Below the pieces are notes generated by a model, which worked only from the letters and a program-made list of their open reading frames with translations, did no database searches and had not been told where the DNA came from. 64,000 nt of DNA, taken from Herbaspirillum sp. RV1423 (GTDB lineage: Bacteria > Pseudomonadota > Gammaproteobacteria > Burkholderiales > Burkholderiaceae_D). The stretch covers positions 268,644-332,643 of the forward strand of contig NZ_CBXX010000005.1 in assembly GCF_000577615.1 (NCBI RefSeq), in the 5' to 3' direction. The stretch's first letter is position 1. Every line of letters starts with the position of its first letter. Below, one piece after another: positions 7,349-16,482 of this stretch. The position numbers were made by a program, and so were the translations under genes.

Positions 7349-9796
7349 ATGCAGCGCCAAGGTTTCACTTCCGCAAAGACAGCCGCCATAAAGACCGCAG
7401 CCGTCTCCCGGCAGCATTCCCGTTTCAATCTCAAGCCGCTCGCGTTTGCCGCACGGCTGAGCCTGTCCGCCGCGCTGGCGGGCGGTATCGCGGTCCAGGC
7501 CCATGCGCAGACGGCGACGCAAAACATTTCCTACGACATCCCGGCCGGCCCGCTGGCCGATGCGTTGAATCGCTACGCCCAGCAATCCGGCATTGCGATT
7601 GCCGTCGACGCCGACAGGCTGCAGGGCAGGCAAAGCGCCGGTCTCAAGGGCAGCTACGGCGTGGAGGAGGGGTTCCGCCTCCTGCTGCGCGATACGGGGT
7701 ACGAAATGCGTAAGACCGACGCCGGTTACGTCCTCGTTGCGTCCCGTCAGGACGGACGCAACGACAGCAGCAGCCTGCCGATGGTGAGCGTGACCGCCGC
7801 CGCGGAAAACAGCCTGCACCTCAGCGAACGCGTATCCAGCGGCGCGCTCGGCACCCGCTCGCAACTGGACACGCCGTTTTCCATGACCGTCGTCAAAGGC
7901 GAAGATCTGGCGGAGCGTCAGGTCGCCAAGCTGGGCGACGTCTTTGCGCTGGATGCATCGGTCACGGACAACAGCGGCGGCTACAGCAGTTGGGCCAGCT
8001 ACGTCACCGTGCGCGGCTTGCCGCTGGACTGGCAGAATGCGTACCGCATCGACGGCCGGCCGTTCATGAGCTACGCCATCACCTTGCCCTACGAGCATTT
8101 CGAACAGATCGACTTGCTCAAGGGGTCGTCGGGCTACATGTACGGTTTCGGCGCGCCGGGCGGCATGATCAACTACGTCACCAAAAGGCCGCCGGGATCG
8201 GCCGACGAACCCGTGCGCAGCATCGACATCGGTTTCAGGTCCGATAATATCTGGAGCGAGCACGTCGACCTCGGCGGCCGGTTCGGCCGGGATGGCATGT
8301 TCGGATACCGGCTCAATGCGACGCATGAGCAAGGCGCGACCTTCAACGACGGCGGCGTCCGCCGCGACACCGTTTCACTGGCGCTGGACGCCAGGCTCAC
8401 ACGCGATCTGAGCTGGGAATTCCAGTCCATGTACCACAACCGCAACTCCGACGACCAGACGCCGTCGATCAGCACCAGCAAGATTACCGGCGGCGTCCTG
8501 CCCGCCGTGCCGGCCGCCGACAACCAGTCGCTGCAGGGCAAGGGGCAGCATCTGAACACCAATTTCCAGTTCTATGCGACCGGCCTGAAATACGCCATCA
8601 ATCCCGACTGGAAACTCAGCCTGAACTACAGCCACAGCACGTCCAGGCGCAGCCGCAATGAATCCGCGCTATACCTGGCCAATGCTGCCGGCGACTATGG
8701 CGATACCCGTTCGGACAGCCGCGAAGGACATGTCTTCGACTACTGGCAAGGCATACTGGAAGGACAGGCCCGCACCGGCTTCATCGAACACCAACTGGTG
8801 TTCGGCGCCTCCTGGCAAAAACAGGTCAACGATTACACGATCAGCAGCTTCTACCAGTCGATCGGCAGCGGCAATCTGTACCGGCAGAACCTCAACGACT
8901 ACTACAGCGCGACCGACCTGCGCACGTATCACGATTCCGACATCCGGCAACAGGCCCTGTTCGCCAGCGACACGCTCAAATTCTCCGAGCGATGGTCGCT
9001 GCTGGCCGGCCTGCGCTACACCGATTTCGAGCAGAACAGCTACGGCGTGACCGGCGCGCGCACCGCCCAATACAAGAAAGACGGCGTCGTCACGCCGACG
9101 CTGGCGCTGATGTTCAAGCCTGAGCCCGGCACCACCGTCTACACCAGCTATGTCGAATCGCTGGAGCAGGGAGGCATTCCCACGATCGATAATTCCAACT
9201 ACCGATCCACGCTCAAGCCCCTGACCAGCAAGCAATACGAAGTCGGCGTCAAAACCGGACAGGAACGCTGGAGCGCCACGGCGGCCTTGTTCCGCATCGA
9301 ACGCAGCGCGGAATACACCGACCCGGCAACCAGGGCGCTGGTGCAGGACGGCCAGTCGGTCTATCAAGGCCTGGAACTCGGCGCCGCCGTCCAGCCCGGC
9401 CGCGACTGGCGGGTATCGGGCAACCTGATGCTGCTCGACACCGAATACAAGAAAGGGCTGACCTACAACGGCAACCGCGTGGCAGGCGCGCCCGACTTCG
9501 TCGTCGCCGGACAAGCGGCTTACCTGGTGCCGCAAGTGAGCGGCCTGAAGCTCTCGGCCGACGCCAAGTACACCGGCGCCACCATGCTGCGCGCCGCCAA
9601 CGACATCAAGCTGTCCGGCTACACGCTGTTCAATCTAGGCGCCAGCTACACGACCCGCATCGGCAAGACCGACACGACTTTCCGCGCGGCCATCAACAAC
9701 CTGACCGACAAGCATTACTGGGAATACCAGTACGAAAACTGGATCAAGCCCGGCGATCCGCGCACCTTCAGTCTCAGCGCCAAGATGGATTTCTGA
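7349..9796 (+). CDS. TonB-dependent siderophore receptor with STN signalling domain
   Basis: About 815 residues, the usual size for FpvA/FoxA-class transducing receptors. A long N-terminus leads to a signal peptide ending near VQAHAQ. It is followed by the STN domain (SYDIPAGPLADALNRYAQQSGIAIAVDADRL to GYVLVA), which talks to FecR. The plug domain contains RGLPLDWQNAYRIDGRPF and GSSGYMYGFGAPGGMINYVTKRP. The beta-barrel ends in the expected C-terminal phenylalanine (LSAKMDF). It imports a ferric siderophore across the outer membrane. ATG 7349 follows AAGAGAG; ATG 7322 is the alternative and would add nine residues. The ligand is unknown. A strong hairpin terminator follows. Confidence 0.88.
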   Translation: MQRQGFTSAKTAAIKTAAVSRQHSRFNLKPLAFAARLSLSAALAGGIAVQAHAQTATQNISYDIPAGPLADALNRYAQQSGIAIAVDADRLQGRQSAGLKGSYGVEEGFRLLLRDTGYEMRKTDAGYVLVASRQDGRNDSSSLPMVSVTAAAENSLHLSERVSSGALGTRSQLDTPFSMTVVKGEDLAERQVAKLGDVFALDASVTDNSGGYSSWASYVTVRGLPLDWQNAYRIDGRPFMSYAITLPYEHFEQIDLLKGSSGYMYGFGAPGGMINYVTKRPPGSADEPVRSIDIGFRSDNIWSEHVDLGGRFGRDGMFGYRLNATHEQGATFNDGGVRRDTVSLALDARLTRDLSWEFQSMYHNRNSDDQTPSISTSKITGGVLPAVPAADNQSLQGKGQHLNTNFQFYATGLKYAINPDWKLSLNYSHSTSRRSRNESALYLANAAGDYGDTRSDSREGHVFDYWQGILEGQARTGFIEHQLVFGASWQKQVNDYTISSFYQSIGSGNLYRQNLNDYYSATDLRTYHDSDIRQQALFASDTLKFSERWSLLAGLRYTDFEQNSYGVTGARTAQYKKDGVVTPTLALMFKPEPGTTVYTSYVESLEQGGIPTIDNSNYRSTLKPLTSKQYEVGVKTGQERWSATAALFRIERSAEYTDPATRALVQDGQSVYQGLELGAAVQPGRDWRVSGNLMLLDTEYKKGLTYNGNRVAGAPDFVVAGQAAYLVPQVSGLKLSADAKYTGATMLRAANDIKLSGYTLFNLGASYTTRIGKTDTTFRAAINNLTDKHYWEYQYENWIKPGDPRTFSLSAKMDF

Positions 9797-9828
9797 TCCA
9801 CCGGCTGCCGGACTGAATAGTCAACCTG

Positions 9829-9880
9829 CCGGCGGTCTTGTCCAGGAATGAAACGGGCAAGACCGCCCCGGCGTTTTTTT
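9829..9880 (+). terminator. Rho-independent terminator after the siderophore receptor
   Basis: The arms GGCGGTCTTGTCC and GGGCAAGACCGCC form a long hairpin with one mismatch and a 9-10 nt loop, followed by CCGGCG and a run of seven T (9874-9880). The PepSY gene starts only 12 bp later, so some read-through or its own promoter is needed. Confidence 0.7.
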
Positions 9881-9891
9881 GAAGCGATTTT

Positions 9892-11199
9892 ATGCGTGTT
9901 GTTTTAGTTCTTCTTCACCGCTGGTTCGGCCTTGGCGTGGCCGTGTTCCTGTTCATCTCCGGCGCCACCGGAGCGATCATTTCCTGGGATCACGAACTCG
10001 ACGCCTTGCTCAATCCGACGCTGTTCCACGCCGGCAGCGCGGTGGCCGGCGGCTTTTCCGGCACTCCCAGGCCCGGACTGGAACTGGCCAACATCGTCGA
10101 AGCAAAAGAACCGACGCTGCGCGTCACCTATGTCCTGACCGAAAGCGAACCCGGCCACACCATTCCCATGATGGTCGAGCCGCGCCTCGACCCGGCCACC
10201 GGCAAACCCTATGCGCTCGGCTACAACCAGATCGCGGTCGATCCCGTCAGCGCCGACATCCAGGGCCGGCGCATGTGGGGCGCCATCTCGCTGAGCCGAG
10301 AAAACCTGCTGCCTTTCCTCTACAAGCTGCACTACACCATGCACCTGCCGGAGGTCGGCGGCATCGAGCTTGGCATCTGGCTCATGGGCCTGGTCGGCAT
10401 CGTCTGGGCGCTGGATTGCTTCATTGCGCTGTGGCTGTCTTTTCCCAATTGGAAAAGCTGGCGCAAGTCGTTCGCGTTTCGCTGGAAAGAGGGCGGCCAC
10501 AAGCTCAATTTCGACCTGCATCGTTCCGGCGGCGTCTGGGTCTGGATCCTGCTGCTGATCCTCGCCGTGACCTCGGTGTCGATGAACCTCGACCGCCAGG
10601 TCATGCGACCGATCATCAAGGTATTCTCGACCGTGACGCCGACCGCGTTCGACACGCGTGTACCGGTCGCGGCGGACAAGGTCGCGCAGCCGAAGATCAC
10701 GCGCGAACAAGTGGTGCGAATGGCGAGCGAAGAGGGCAGGCGCCGTGGCTTTGAGGTGCCGGCCGGCGGCGTGTTCTATTCATCCATGTTCGGCTTGTAC
10801 GGCGTCGGTTTCTTCGCGCCCGGCAACGACCACGGCGACATCGGCCTCGGCAACGCCTGGCTGTACTACGACGCCGCCACCGGCAAGCCGGAAGGCGCGA
10901 AGATCCCCGGCACGGGCAGCGCCGGCGACCTGTTCATGCAGGCGCAGTTTCCGCTGCATTCGGGCCGCATCCTCGGCGTGCCGGGGCGCATCCTGATCTC
11001 GCTGATGGGCGCCATGGTCGCCATGCTTAGCGTCACCGGCGTGGCGATCTGGTTGCGCAAGCGCCAGGCGCGCGTGCGGCAAAAGATCAAGGCCATGGAG
11101 CAAGCCCGTGCAGCCGCGCCGCAAGTAACGGCAAAGGCAAAGGCAGAGGCGAGAGACGAAGGAAATGCGGGCGGAGGACAAAGCGCATCGCTGTCCTGA
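9892..11199 (+). CDS. PepSY domain membrane protein (PiuB/iron-regulated type)
   Basis: 435 residues of the PepSY-associated transmembrane family often found beside TonB-dependent receptors. Hydrophobic segments occur at about residues 5-30 (WFGLGVAVFLFISGATGAII), 155-180, 215-235 (VWVWILLLILAVTSVSM) and 365-385 (ILISLMGAMVAMLSVTGVAI). HKLNFDLHRSGGVWVW is a hallmark of the family. Some members act as inner-membrane ferric-siderophore reductases; that role is inference here. The C-terminus after about residue 390 is a charged, Ala/Lys-rich tail. It belongs functionally with the sigma factor, FecR and receptor upstream. Confidence 0.8.
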   Translation: MRVVLVLLHRWFGLGVAVFLFISGATGAIISWDHELDALLNPTLFHAGSAVAGGFSGTPRPGLELANIVEAKEPTLRVTYVLTESEPGHTIPMMVEPRLDPATGKPYALGYNQIAVDPVSADIQGRRMWGAISLSRENLLPFLYKLHYTMHLPEVGGIELGIWLMGLVGIVWALDCFIALWLSFPNWKSWRKSFAFRWKEGGHKLNFDLHRSGGVWVWILLLILAVTSVSMNLDRQVMRPIIKVFSTVTPTAFDTRVPVAADKVAQPKITREQVVRMASEEGRRRGFEVPAGGVFYSSMFGLYGVGFFAPGNDHGDIGLGNAWLYYDAATGKPEGAKIPGTGSAGDLFMQAQFPLHSGRILGVPGRILISLMGAMVAMLSVTGVAIWLRKRQARVRQKIKAMEQARAAAPQVTAKAKAEARDEGNAGGGQSASLS

Positions 11200-11330
11200 G
11201 CGCGGCCATCGTCCGGAATGTCGAAATACGGGCTCAGATGCGAAACCAAAAAGCGCGTATTCCACTCTGAGAGAGCGCCATGCCCCTCTTATGGGGCGGG
11301 CATCTTTCAATATTATTTCTGGATACGGAT

Positions 11331-11627
11331 ATGACTGATAGCAAGCAAATCAAGGCGTTCATCGTCGATGACAAGGGGCAGCTCACGCCGGTGGCGGCGA
11401 GTTCCCTGGTTCTCGAATTTTCCCCGGAAAGCTCGCTGGAAATTTCGTGGAAAGGACAGCATCCCGACGATCCGCGTCCGGTACATGTCCAAATCTGGGG
11501 CGGAAGATGTCCGAGGGAGGACTGGTCGGAAGAAGACATCCGGCAGCGTTCCTCGCAAGTGGCGATCCTCCCGGCAGGGGGCAATCTGGTTCTGGTTCAT
11601 CCGTATTCGTTGCCTGACCGGACCTGA
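11331..11627 (+). CDS. Small hypothetical protein
   Basis: 98 residues, MTDSKQIKAFIVDDKGQL onward, ending LVLVHPYSLPDRT. I do not recognise a family. It is soluble, mildly acidic and rich in short beta-prone stretches (SSLVLEFSPES, VHVQIWGG, VAILPAGGNLVLVHP). There are two cysteines at most and no signal peptide or membrane segment. The ribosome site is weak (GGATACGG). It stands alone between the PepSY gene and the convergent HDOD gene. Composition and codon use look like the neighbouring genes, so it is probably a real gene, though unsupported by homology that I can see. Confidence 0.5.
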   Translation: MTDSKQIKAFIVDDKGQLTPVAASSLVLEFSPESSLEISWKGQHPDDPRPVHVQIWGGRCPREDWSEEDIRQRSSQVAILPAGGNLVLVHPYSLPDRT

Positions 11628-11680
11628 GTATACGGAAGCCCGGCCCTGACAGCATCGGAACCGCCGGCCGCGGCCAGGCA

Positions 11681-12541
11681 TCACTCCAGCATCGCATCCA
11701 GCCCGGCCGTCAGCTCATTCAACGGCGGCATCGCCCGGTCGGCGCGATCCTTGGCATGCGCCACCAGCGCCGGCACCCAACCGGCGTCGACGTTCAGGCG
11801 TTTGCCGATAATCGTTGGATAGCCCTCGGTCATTTCTTCATCGCTCAGCTCCAGCACTTCGGCGCGGGCGCGCCAGGCGCCGAGGTGGACCCAGGCGGCG
11901 GCTTTGTTGATCGGGGTGGATGCAAGCGGGGCGGGGATGTCCTTCAGGGCGGTTGACAGCGACTCCGGGAAGTTCCATATCTTCGCCAGTTCGGCGGAGA
12001 CATCGGCATAGTGGAAGCCGAGTTTCTCTTTTTCCAGCGCGGCGCGTCCAGCGTCCAGCACGTTCATTTCCTTGTCCAGCGGCATCACTTCGGCCGGCGC
12101 GACGGCATGCAGTTGCAACTGCCCGATGCCGTGCATCATGCCCAGCGTGAATGCGGTGTCGCCGTTGTCTCCGCCTTTTTGCGCCAGCCAGCGCGCCGCG
12201 CAGGCGGTGTACAGGTTGTAGCGCCAGAACTGCTGCAAGTCCATGCCCTTGGTGTTCTTGAACGCGGCGACCATGCCGTTGCCCAGCACCAGGTTACGTA
12301 CCATCACGAAACCGAGCATGCGCAGCGCATCGTCGACGGTGCCGACCGTGCGCGAGACGTGGAAGTAGGCGGAATTGGCCAGGCGCAACAATTTGGCGGC
12401 CAAGGCGGGGTCGCTGGCGATGAGATGCGCAATTTCGGCTGCGGAGATGTCTTCGGAATTGAAGCTCTCGATGAGTTGCTGTACGACCTTGGGGACGGTG
12501 GGCAGCTTGTTGGGCTGGTCAACGAGGTTCTTCAGTTCCAT
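11681..12541 (-). CDS. HDOD domain protein
   Basis: 286 residues, starting MELKNLVDQPNKLPTVPKVVQQLIES. The HDOD region (about residues 10-210) carries the typical ISAAEIAHLIASDPALAAKLLRLANSAYF and DALRMLGFVMVRNLVLG. HDOD proteins resemble HD phosphodiesterases but usually lack catalytic residues and take part in signalling, motility or cyclic-di-GMP pathways. No EAL or GGDEF part is attached here. The start at 12541 has AAAGGGA upstream. The frame is open further upstream, but that stretch overlaps the divergent gene's promoter region and looks non-coding. Confidence 0.8.
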   Translation of the reverse strand: MELKNLVDQPNKLPTVPKVVQQLIESFNSEDISAAEIAHLIASDPALAAKLLRLANSAYFHVSRTVGTVDDALRMLGFVMVRNLVLGNGMVAAFKNTKGMDLQQFWRYNLYTACAARWLAQKGGDNGDTAFTLGMMHGIGQLQLHAVAPAEVMPLDKEMNVLDAGRAALEKEKLGFHYADVSAELAKIWNFPESLSTALKDIPAPLASTPINKAAAWVHLGAWRARAEVLELSDEEMTEGYPTIIGKRLNVDAGWVPALVAHAKDRADRAMPPLNELTAGLDAMLE

Positions 12542-12704
12542 GCGATGTTCCCTTTGTATCGATTCGGTAACGCTGACTTCACAAGTTCTGCACTCAATCA
12601 AGAGAATTACGGTTTTATTGTCGCAGAGATCATGCATTTTAATCGTCTCTTTATCGGTATGATGGTCGAGAATGTTGTATATCCCATCAATCAGGAGTGG
12701 ACTC

Positions 12705-15083
12705 ATGGCAACGCGCAAGACACCGGCAGCAACCCGGCAAGACCAGGAAGCCGCATCGCCGGCCGTTCCTGCATTGGGAATGCCGCAATTGGGCGACGTC
12801 AATGCTTATCTGACGGACGCCATGCAGCGCACCTTTTTATTCCTCGACACCTTGCTCGACCGCGGCAACAATTACCTGGAGCATCTGGACCAGGGCACGC
12901 CGCCATTGCTGAAGTTCGACCATGAACTGGTCATGGACGGGCACGACCTGCCCAATCCCTGCAATTACGCCTTGCTGCGCCTGCAACCGCCGGCCGACAT
13001 GCCGGTCAAGCCGGACGCGCGCCCGGTGATTGTGGTCGATCCGCGCGCCGGGCATGGCCCGGGCATCGGCGGCTTCAAGTTCGATTCGGAAGTCGGCATG
13101 GCCATGCGCGCCGGACACACCGTGTATTTCGTCACGTTCCGGCCCGAGCCGGAAGACGGCCAGACGCTGCTGACCGTGATGGATACCGAAGCGCTGTTCA
13201 TCGAGGAAGTCATCCGGCGTCATCCGCAATGCCAGGCCAAGCCGGTCGTGATCGGCAACTGCCAGGCCGGCTGGGCCATGATGGCCCTGGATGCGCGGCG
13301 GCCCGAGCTGTTCGGCCCGCTGATGATGGTCGGCGCGCCGGTGTCCTACTGGGCCGGCAGCTCGACGCTGAACCCGATGCGGTACAGCGGCGCCTCGCTG
13401 GGCGGTTCCTGGCTGGCGTCGCTGACCAGCGACCTCGGCGCCGACCGTTTCGACGGCGCCTCCCTGGTCGAGAATTTTGAAAAGCTCAATCCCGCCAACA
13501 CCTGGTGGAACAAGTATTACAACCTCTGGTCCGGCGTCGACACCGAAGCCGAGCGTTTCCTCGAATTCGAGCGCTGGTGGGGCGGCTACTTCCGCATGAC
13601 CGGCAGCGAGATCGAATCCATCGTCGAAAACCTGTTCGTCGGCAACAAGCTTGCGCGCGGCGAGATGGTGGTCGGCGGCAAACCGATCGACCTGCGCAAT
13701 ATCACCGCGCCGATCGTGGTGTTCGCCTCCTGGGGCGACAACATCACGCCGCCGCCGCAGGCGCTGAACTGGATCATCGATACCTGGGGCGACGAGCGCG
13801 CCATTGCCGCCGCCGGGCGCACCATCATTTATGTGCTGCACGAGAGCGTCGGCCATCTCGGCATCTTCGTCGGCGGTTCGATTGCGCTGAAGGAGCACGA
13901 CCAGCTCGTCACCTCGCTCGATGTGATCGAAAGCCTGCCGCCCGGCCTGTACGAAATGAAGCTCGAAGCCAAGGCCGGCAAAGACGAGCAGCGTTGGGAC
14001 GAACTGGAGCCGGGCGACTATACGGTGCATTACCAGCACCGCACCATGGAAGACATCCGCAAGATCAATCCGGAAGGCCGCGAAGAAGAGGCAATGTTTT
14101 CCACCATCGCGCAATGGTCGGAGTTCAACGCCAATCTCTACAAGACCTATGTGCGTCCGTGGGTGAAAATGACCGCCACGCGTGAAGTCGCCGACGCCAT
14201 GGTCAAGCTCAATCCGCTGCGCATGCAGCGTCAGTTGTTCTCGGACAGCTTCCCGCTGGCGCCATTCATCCGCCGGCAAGCCGCCGAGGCGCGGGCCCAT
14301 CGCGCGAGCGTCGGCGACGACCATCCGCTCAAGCAACTGGAAAAGAAGATGGCCCGGCAGATCACCGAGGAGCTGAACACCTATCGCGATCGCCGCGATG
14401 CGCGCACGGTCAGGACGACGCGCCAACTGTTCGGTCCCAACGGTCTGGGCGCCTGGCTCAAACCGCATGAACCCGACGCGGTGGTGGCGCATGAGCGCGC
14501 CTTGCGCGAGCTGGAGGCCTATCGCGAATCGGCGCTGGCGCATATCACCGAAGGCGGATTCGCCGAAGCCGTATGCCGCATCGTGGTGGCAGGAATGATC
14601 TCGATCGGCGCCTTTGAACGCCGCAGCCTGCGCCTGGCGCGCCTGCTGGCGCAATTGCCGATGCATGCGAGCGTCTCGTCCAAGACCAACTGGGTGCAAT
14701 TGCTCAAGGATCAGGCGCGCATCACGGCGGTGGCGCCGGTGGAAGCCCTGAACGCGCTGGAGCAGATATTGCCCGACACGGCCACGCGCGAGCGCGCGCT
14801 GGCGGTGTCGGCGGCGGTGATGATGATCGAACCGACGCTGGCCAATCCCAGGTCCGAGATCATCGAATTCCTGATCGGCACCCTGGGCGTGAATCCGCAA
14901 CGCGTGATCGGACTGGCGCGCAAGCTGACCGATGCGCTGGAAAAGCCGGAGACGAAAATCGCGAAGCCGAAAGCAAAAGCGGCGCCCAGGGCGCCGCTGA
15001 AAGCCAAGGCAACGAAGGCCAAGGCCGGTGTAAAAAAGGCTGCCGTCAAGCCGCGGGGCAAGACGGCAGCAAAGGCGGCTTAG
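12705..15083 (+). CDS. DUF3141 alpha/beta-hydrolase-like protein with Ala/Lys-rich tail
   Basis: 792 residues. The core is related to polyhydroxyalkanoate synthase-type alpha/beta hydrolases and matches the DUF3141 family as I know it. It shows a nucleophile-elbow-like IGNCQAGWAMMAL near residue 185 (Cys in place of Ser), VVFASWGDNITPPPQAL (acid), and HESVGHLGIFVGG (His). The last 45 residues or so are almost only Lys, Ala and Pro (KAKAAPRAPLKAKATKAKAG, then KKAAVKPRGKTAAKAA), like histone H1-type or PHB-granule/nucleoid linkers. The start ATG follows AGGAGTGG. It is convergent with the desaturase, with a 19-bp gap. Function is undefined; a link to polyester metabolism is inference. Confidence 0.75.
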   Translation: MATRKTPAATRQDQEAASPAVPALGMPQLGDVNAYLTDAMQRTFLFLDTLLDRGNNYLEHLDQGTPPLLKFDHELVMDGHDLPNPCNYALLRLQPPADMPVKPDARPVIVVDPRAGHGPGIGGFKFDSEVGMAMRAGHTVYFVTFRPEPEDGQTLLTVMDTEALFIEEVIRRHPQCQAKPVVIGNCQAGWAMMALDARRPELFGPLMMVGAPVSYWAGSSTLNPMRYSGASLGGSWLASLTSDLGADRFDGASLVENFEKLNPANTWWNKYYNLWSGVDTEAERFLEFERWWGGYFRMTGSEIESIVENLFVGNKLARGEMVVGGKPIDLRNITAPIVVFASWGDNITPPPQALNWIIDTWGDERAIAAAGRTIIYVLHESVGHLGIFVGGSIALKEHDQLVTSLDVIESLPPGLYEMKLEAKAGKDEQRWDELEPGDYTVHYQHRTMEDIRKINPEGREEEAMFSTIAQWSEFNANLYKTYVRPWVKMTATREVADAMVKLNPLRMQRQLFSDSFPLAPFIRRQAAEARAHRASVGDDHPLKQLEKKMARQITEELNTYRDRRDARTVRTTRQLFGPNGLGAWLKPHEPDAVVAHERALRELEAYRESALAHITEGGFAEAVCRIVVAGMISIGAFERRSLRLARLLAQLPMHASVSSKTNWVQLLKDQARITAVAPVEALNALEQILPDTATRERALAVSAAVMMIEPTLANPRSEIIEFLIGTLGVNPQRVIGLARKLTDALEKPETKIAKPKAKAAPRAPLKAKATKAKAGVKKAAVKPRGKTAAKAA

Positions 15084-15102
15084 TACTACGGTATGCCCAC
15101 CG

Positions 15103-16203
15103 CTAAGCCGCTTCCACAACCCTTAACGGGACGCTCGTCGGGCGACCCTTGAAATCCGTCCAGCACAGGCGATCGAAGTCGTACAGCTTGCAACGACGCG
15201 CCGTGTCGAAATACCAGCGCCAGGAAAATTTCTGGATCACGATGCGGCCGGGCAGCATGGTCTCCAGCATTTTCTGCGCCTTTTTGAGGCGATATAAAGG
15301 CACGCTCATGTCGACGTGATGAGCGGTGTGCTCCATGATGTGATGCAGCGCCGCGCCGATGCCGTGACGGAAGGTCAGGTGCACGGTGGTCGACACGAAA
15401 GGCTGTGCGGCCGCCCATTCCGACTTGTCCTTGTACCAGGCCACGCTGGTGTGGGTATGGTGGACGTACACGACGAAGCCGATCATGGCTTTCCAGAACA
15501 ATATCGGCACCACGAAGGCGGTCAGCAGCAAGACCCAGAACGATTGTCCGCTGGCCTGGGCGGCAAACGCCAGGCCGCCGATCCAGATTGCGGCAACCGC
15601 GGTGACCAGCACGCCGTCCCAGGTGAATTCGGCGCGCCGCGTCGGCATCTGCCGGCGCGAGGGGAAATACATCCTCTTCCACCACATATCCACCATGTAG
15701 TACAGCCACGGCGTCCAGCCGCTGCGGTAGATGCGCTCCAGCTTCTGGCGCCAGCGCGGCAGGGCGCGGAATTCTTCCAGCGAGCGCGGTTGCCAGACGA
15801 AATCGAAACCCTTGAGGTTGGTGTAGCCGTGATGCACGACGTTATGGCCGACCGACCACAGGCTGTAGGGCGTCAGCGACGGCATGAACACCAGCCGGCC
15901 GAGCCAGGTGTTAAGCCGGCGATGCACCGTGAAACTTTGATGGCTGGCATCATGGCCAAGGATGAACAGGCGGCCGATGATGAAACCGGTCAGCATGCCC
16001 AGCAAGACTTTGGCGACGATGTTGGACACCCACACGGTCGCCGTCAGCGACAGGCCGAACAGGAAAAAGTCCAGCACCACCAGCGCAATCGCCAGCGGCG
16101 TGCTGCGCGCGACGATGGGTTCGAGCCAGGAGCGGATGATTTTCCGGTGCGGCATGGGCGCATGCGGATTGATGGGGGGCAAAACGGTGTCGGGATGTTG
16201 CAT
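15103..16203 (-). CDS. Membrane fatty acid desaturase
   Basis: 366 residues. Three histidine boxes of the membrane diiron desaturases are seen: HDASH (about residue 103), HNVVHH (about 139) and HHIMEHTAHHVD (about 302). Four hydrophobic spans frame them (for example LAIALVVLDFFLFGLSLTATVW and a pair around residues 205-245). It would insert a double bond into membrane acyl chains, using electrons from a ferredoxin or similar carrier. The ATG at 16203 has AAGG about 10 bp upstream; ATG at 16155 (MPHRKI) is an alternative. It is monocistronic and convergent with the DUF3141 gene. Confidence 0.82.
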   Translation of the reverse strand: MQHPDTVLPPINPHAPMPHRKIIRSWLEPIVARSTPLAIALVVLDFFLFGLSLTATVWVSNIVAKVLLGMLTGFIIGRLFILGHDASHQSFTVHRRLNTWLGRLVFMPSLTPYSLWSVGHNVVHHGYTNLKGFDFVWQPRSLEEFRALPRWRQKLERIYRSGWTPWLYYMVDMWWKRMYFPSRRQMPTRRAEFTWDGVLVTAVAAIWIGGLAFAAQASGQSFWVLLLTAFVVPILFWKAMIGFVVYVHHTHTSVAWYKDKSEWAAAQPFVSTTVHLTFRHGIGAALHHIMEHTAHHVDMSVPLYRLKKAQKMLETMLPGRIVIQKFSWRWYFDTARRCKLYDFDRLCWTDFKGRPTSVPLRVVEAA

Positions 16204-16283
16204 GAGATAAAACCTTAAAACGTTGTTGTGGCGTTTCTTTATACGAGTGGATGTCGGTCGGCGGCTTTTTGCGGCACTATTGG

Positions 16284-16443
16284 ATCCCGGCGTTCGCCGG
16301 GACGAATGGCTATGTTTTTGACGTTGAGAATGACTTCAACGCACAACGATGAACAAGGCGATGAAGGCTTGGAAAAACATCGCCGACAGTCATTCATCCG
16401 GAGATCGTCACATTTCCTCCGTCGTCCCGGCGAACGCCGGGAC
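16284..16443. repeat. Pair of inverted REP-like hairpins
   Basis: A hairpin ATCCCGGCGTTCGCCGGGAC (16284-16303) and a second, GTCCCGGCGAACGCCGGGAC (16424-16443), lie in opposite orientation 120 bp apart in the gap between ompW and the desaturase gene. The same hairpin unit recurs near 35.7 and 35.9 kb, so this is a dispersed repeat family. The 120 bp between them have no gene that I can support. Confidence 0.7.
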
Positions 16444-16482
16444 CCAGCGGCGTCAACAAGCAGCCCCGTCAAACCCTCATGG

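Noticed and set aside
11281..11320. Hairpin GCCCC-TCTTAT-GGGGC after the PepSY gene as a terminator
   Set aside because: The stem is only five pairs and lacks a T-run; too weak to call.
12837..15119. A 760-residue open frame on the minus strand opposite the DUF3141 gene
   Set aside because: Shadow of a GC-rich gene: His/Arg/Gln-rich, no motifs, no ribosome site. The plus-strand protein is coherent.
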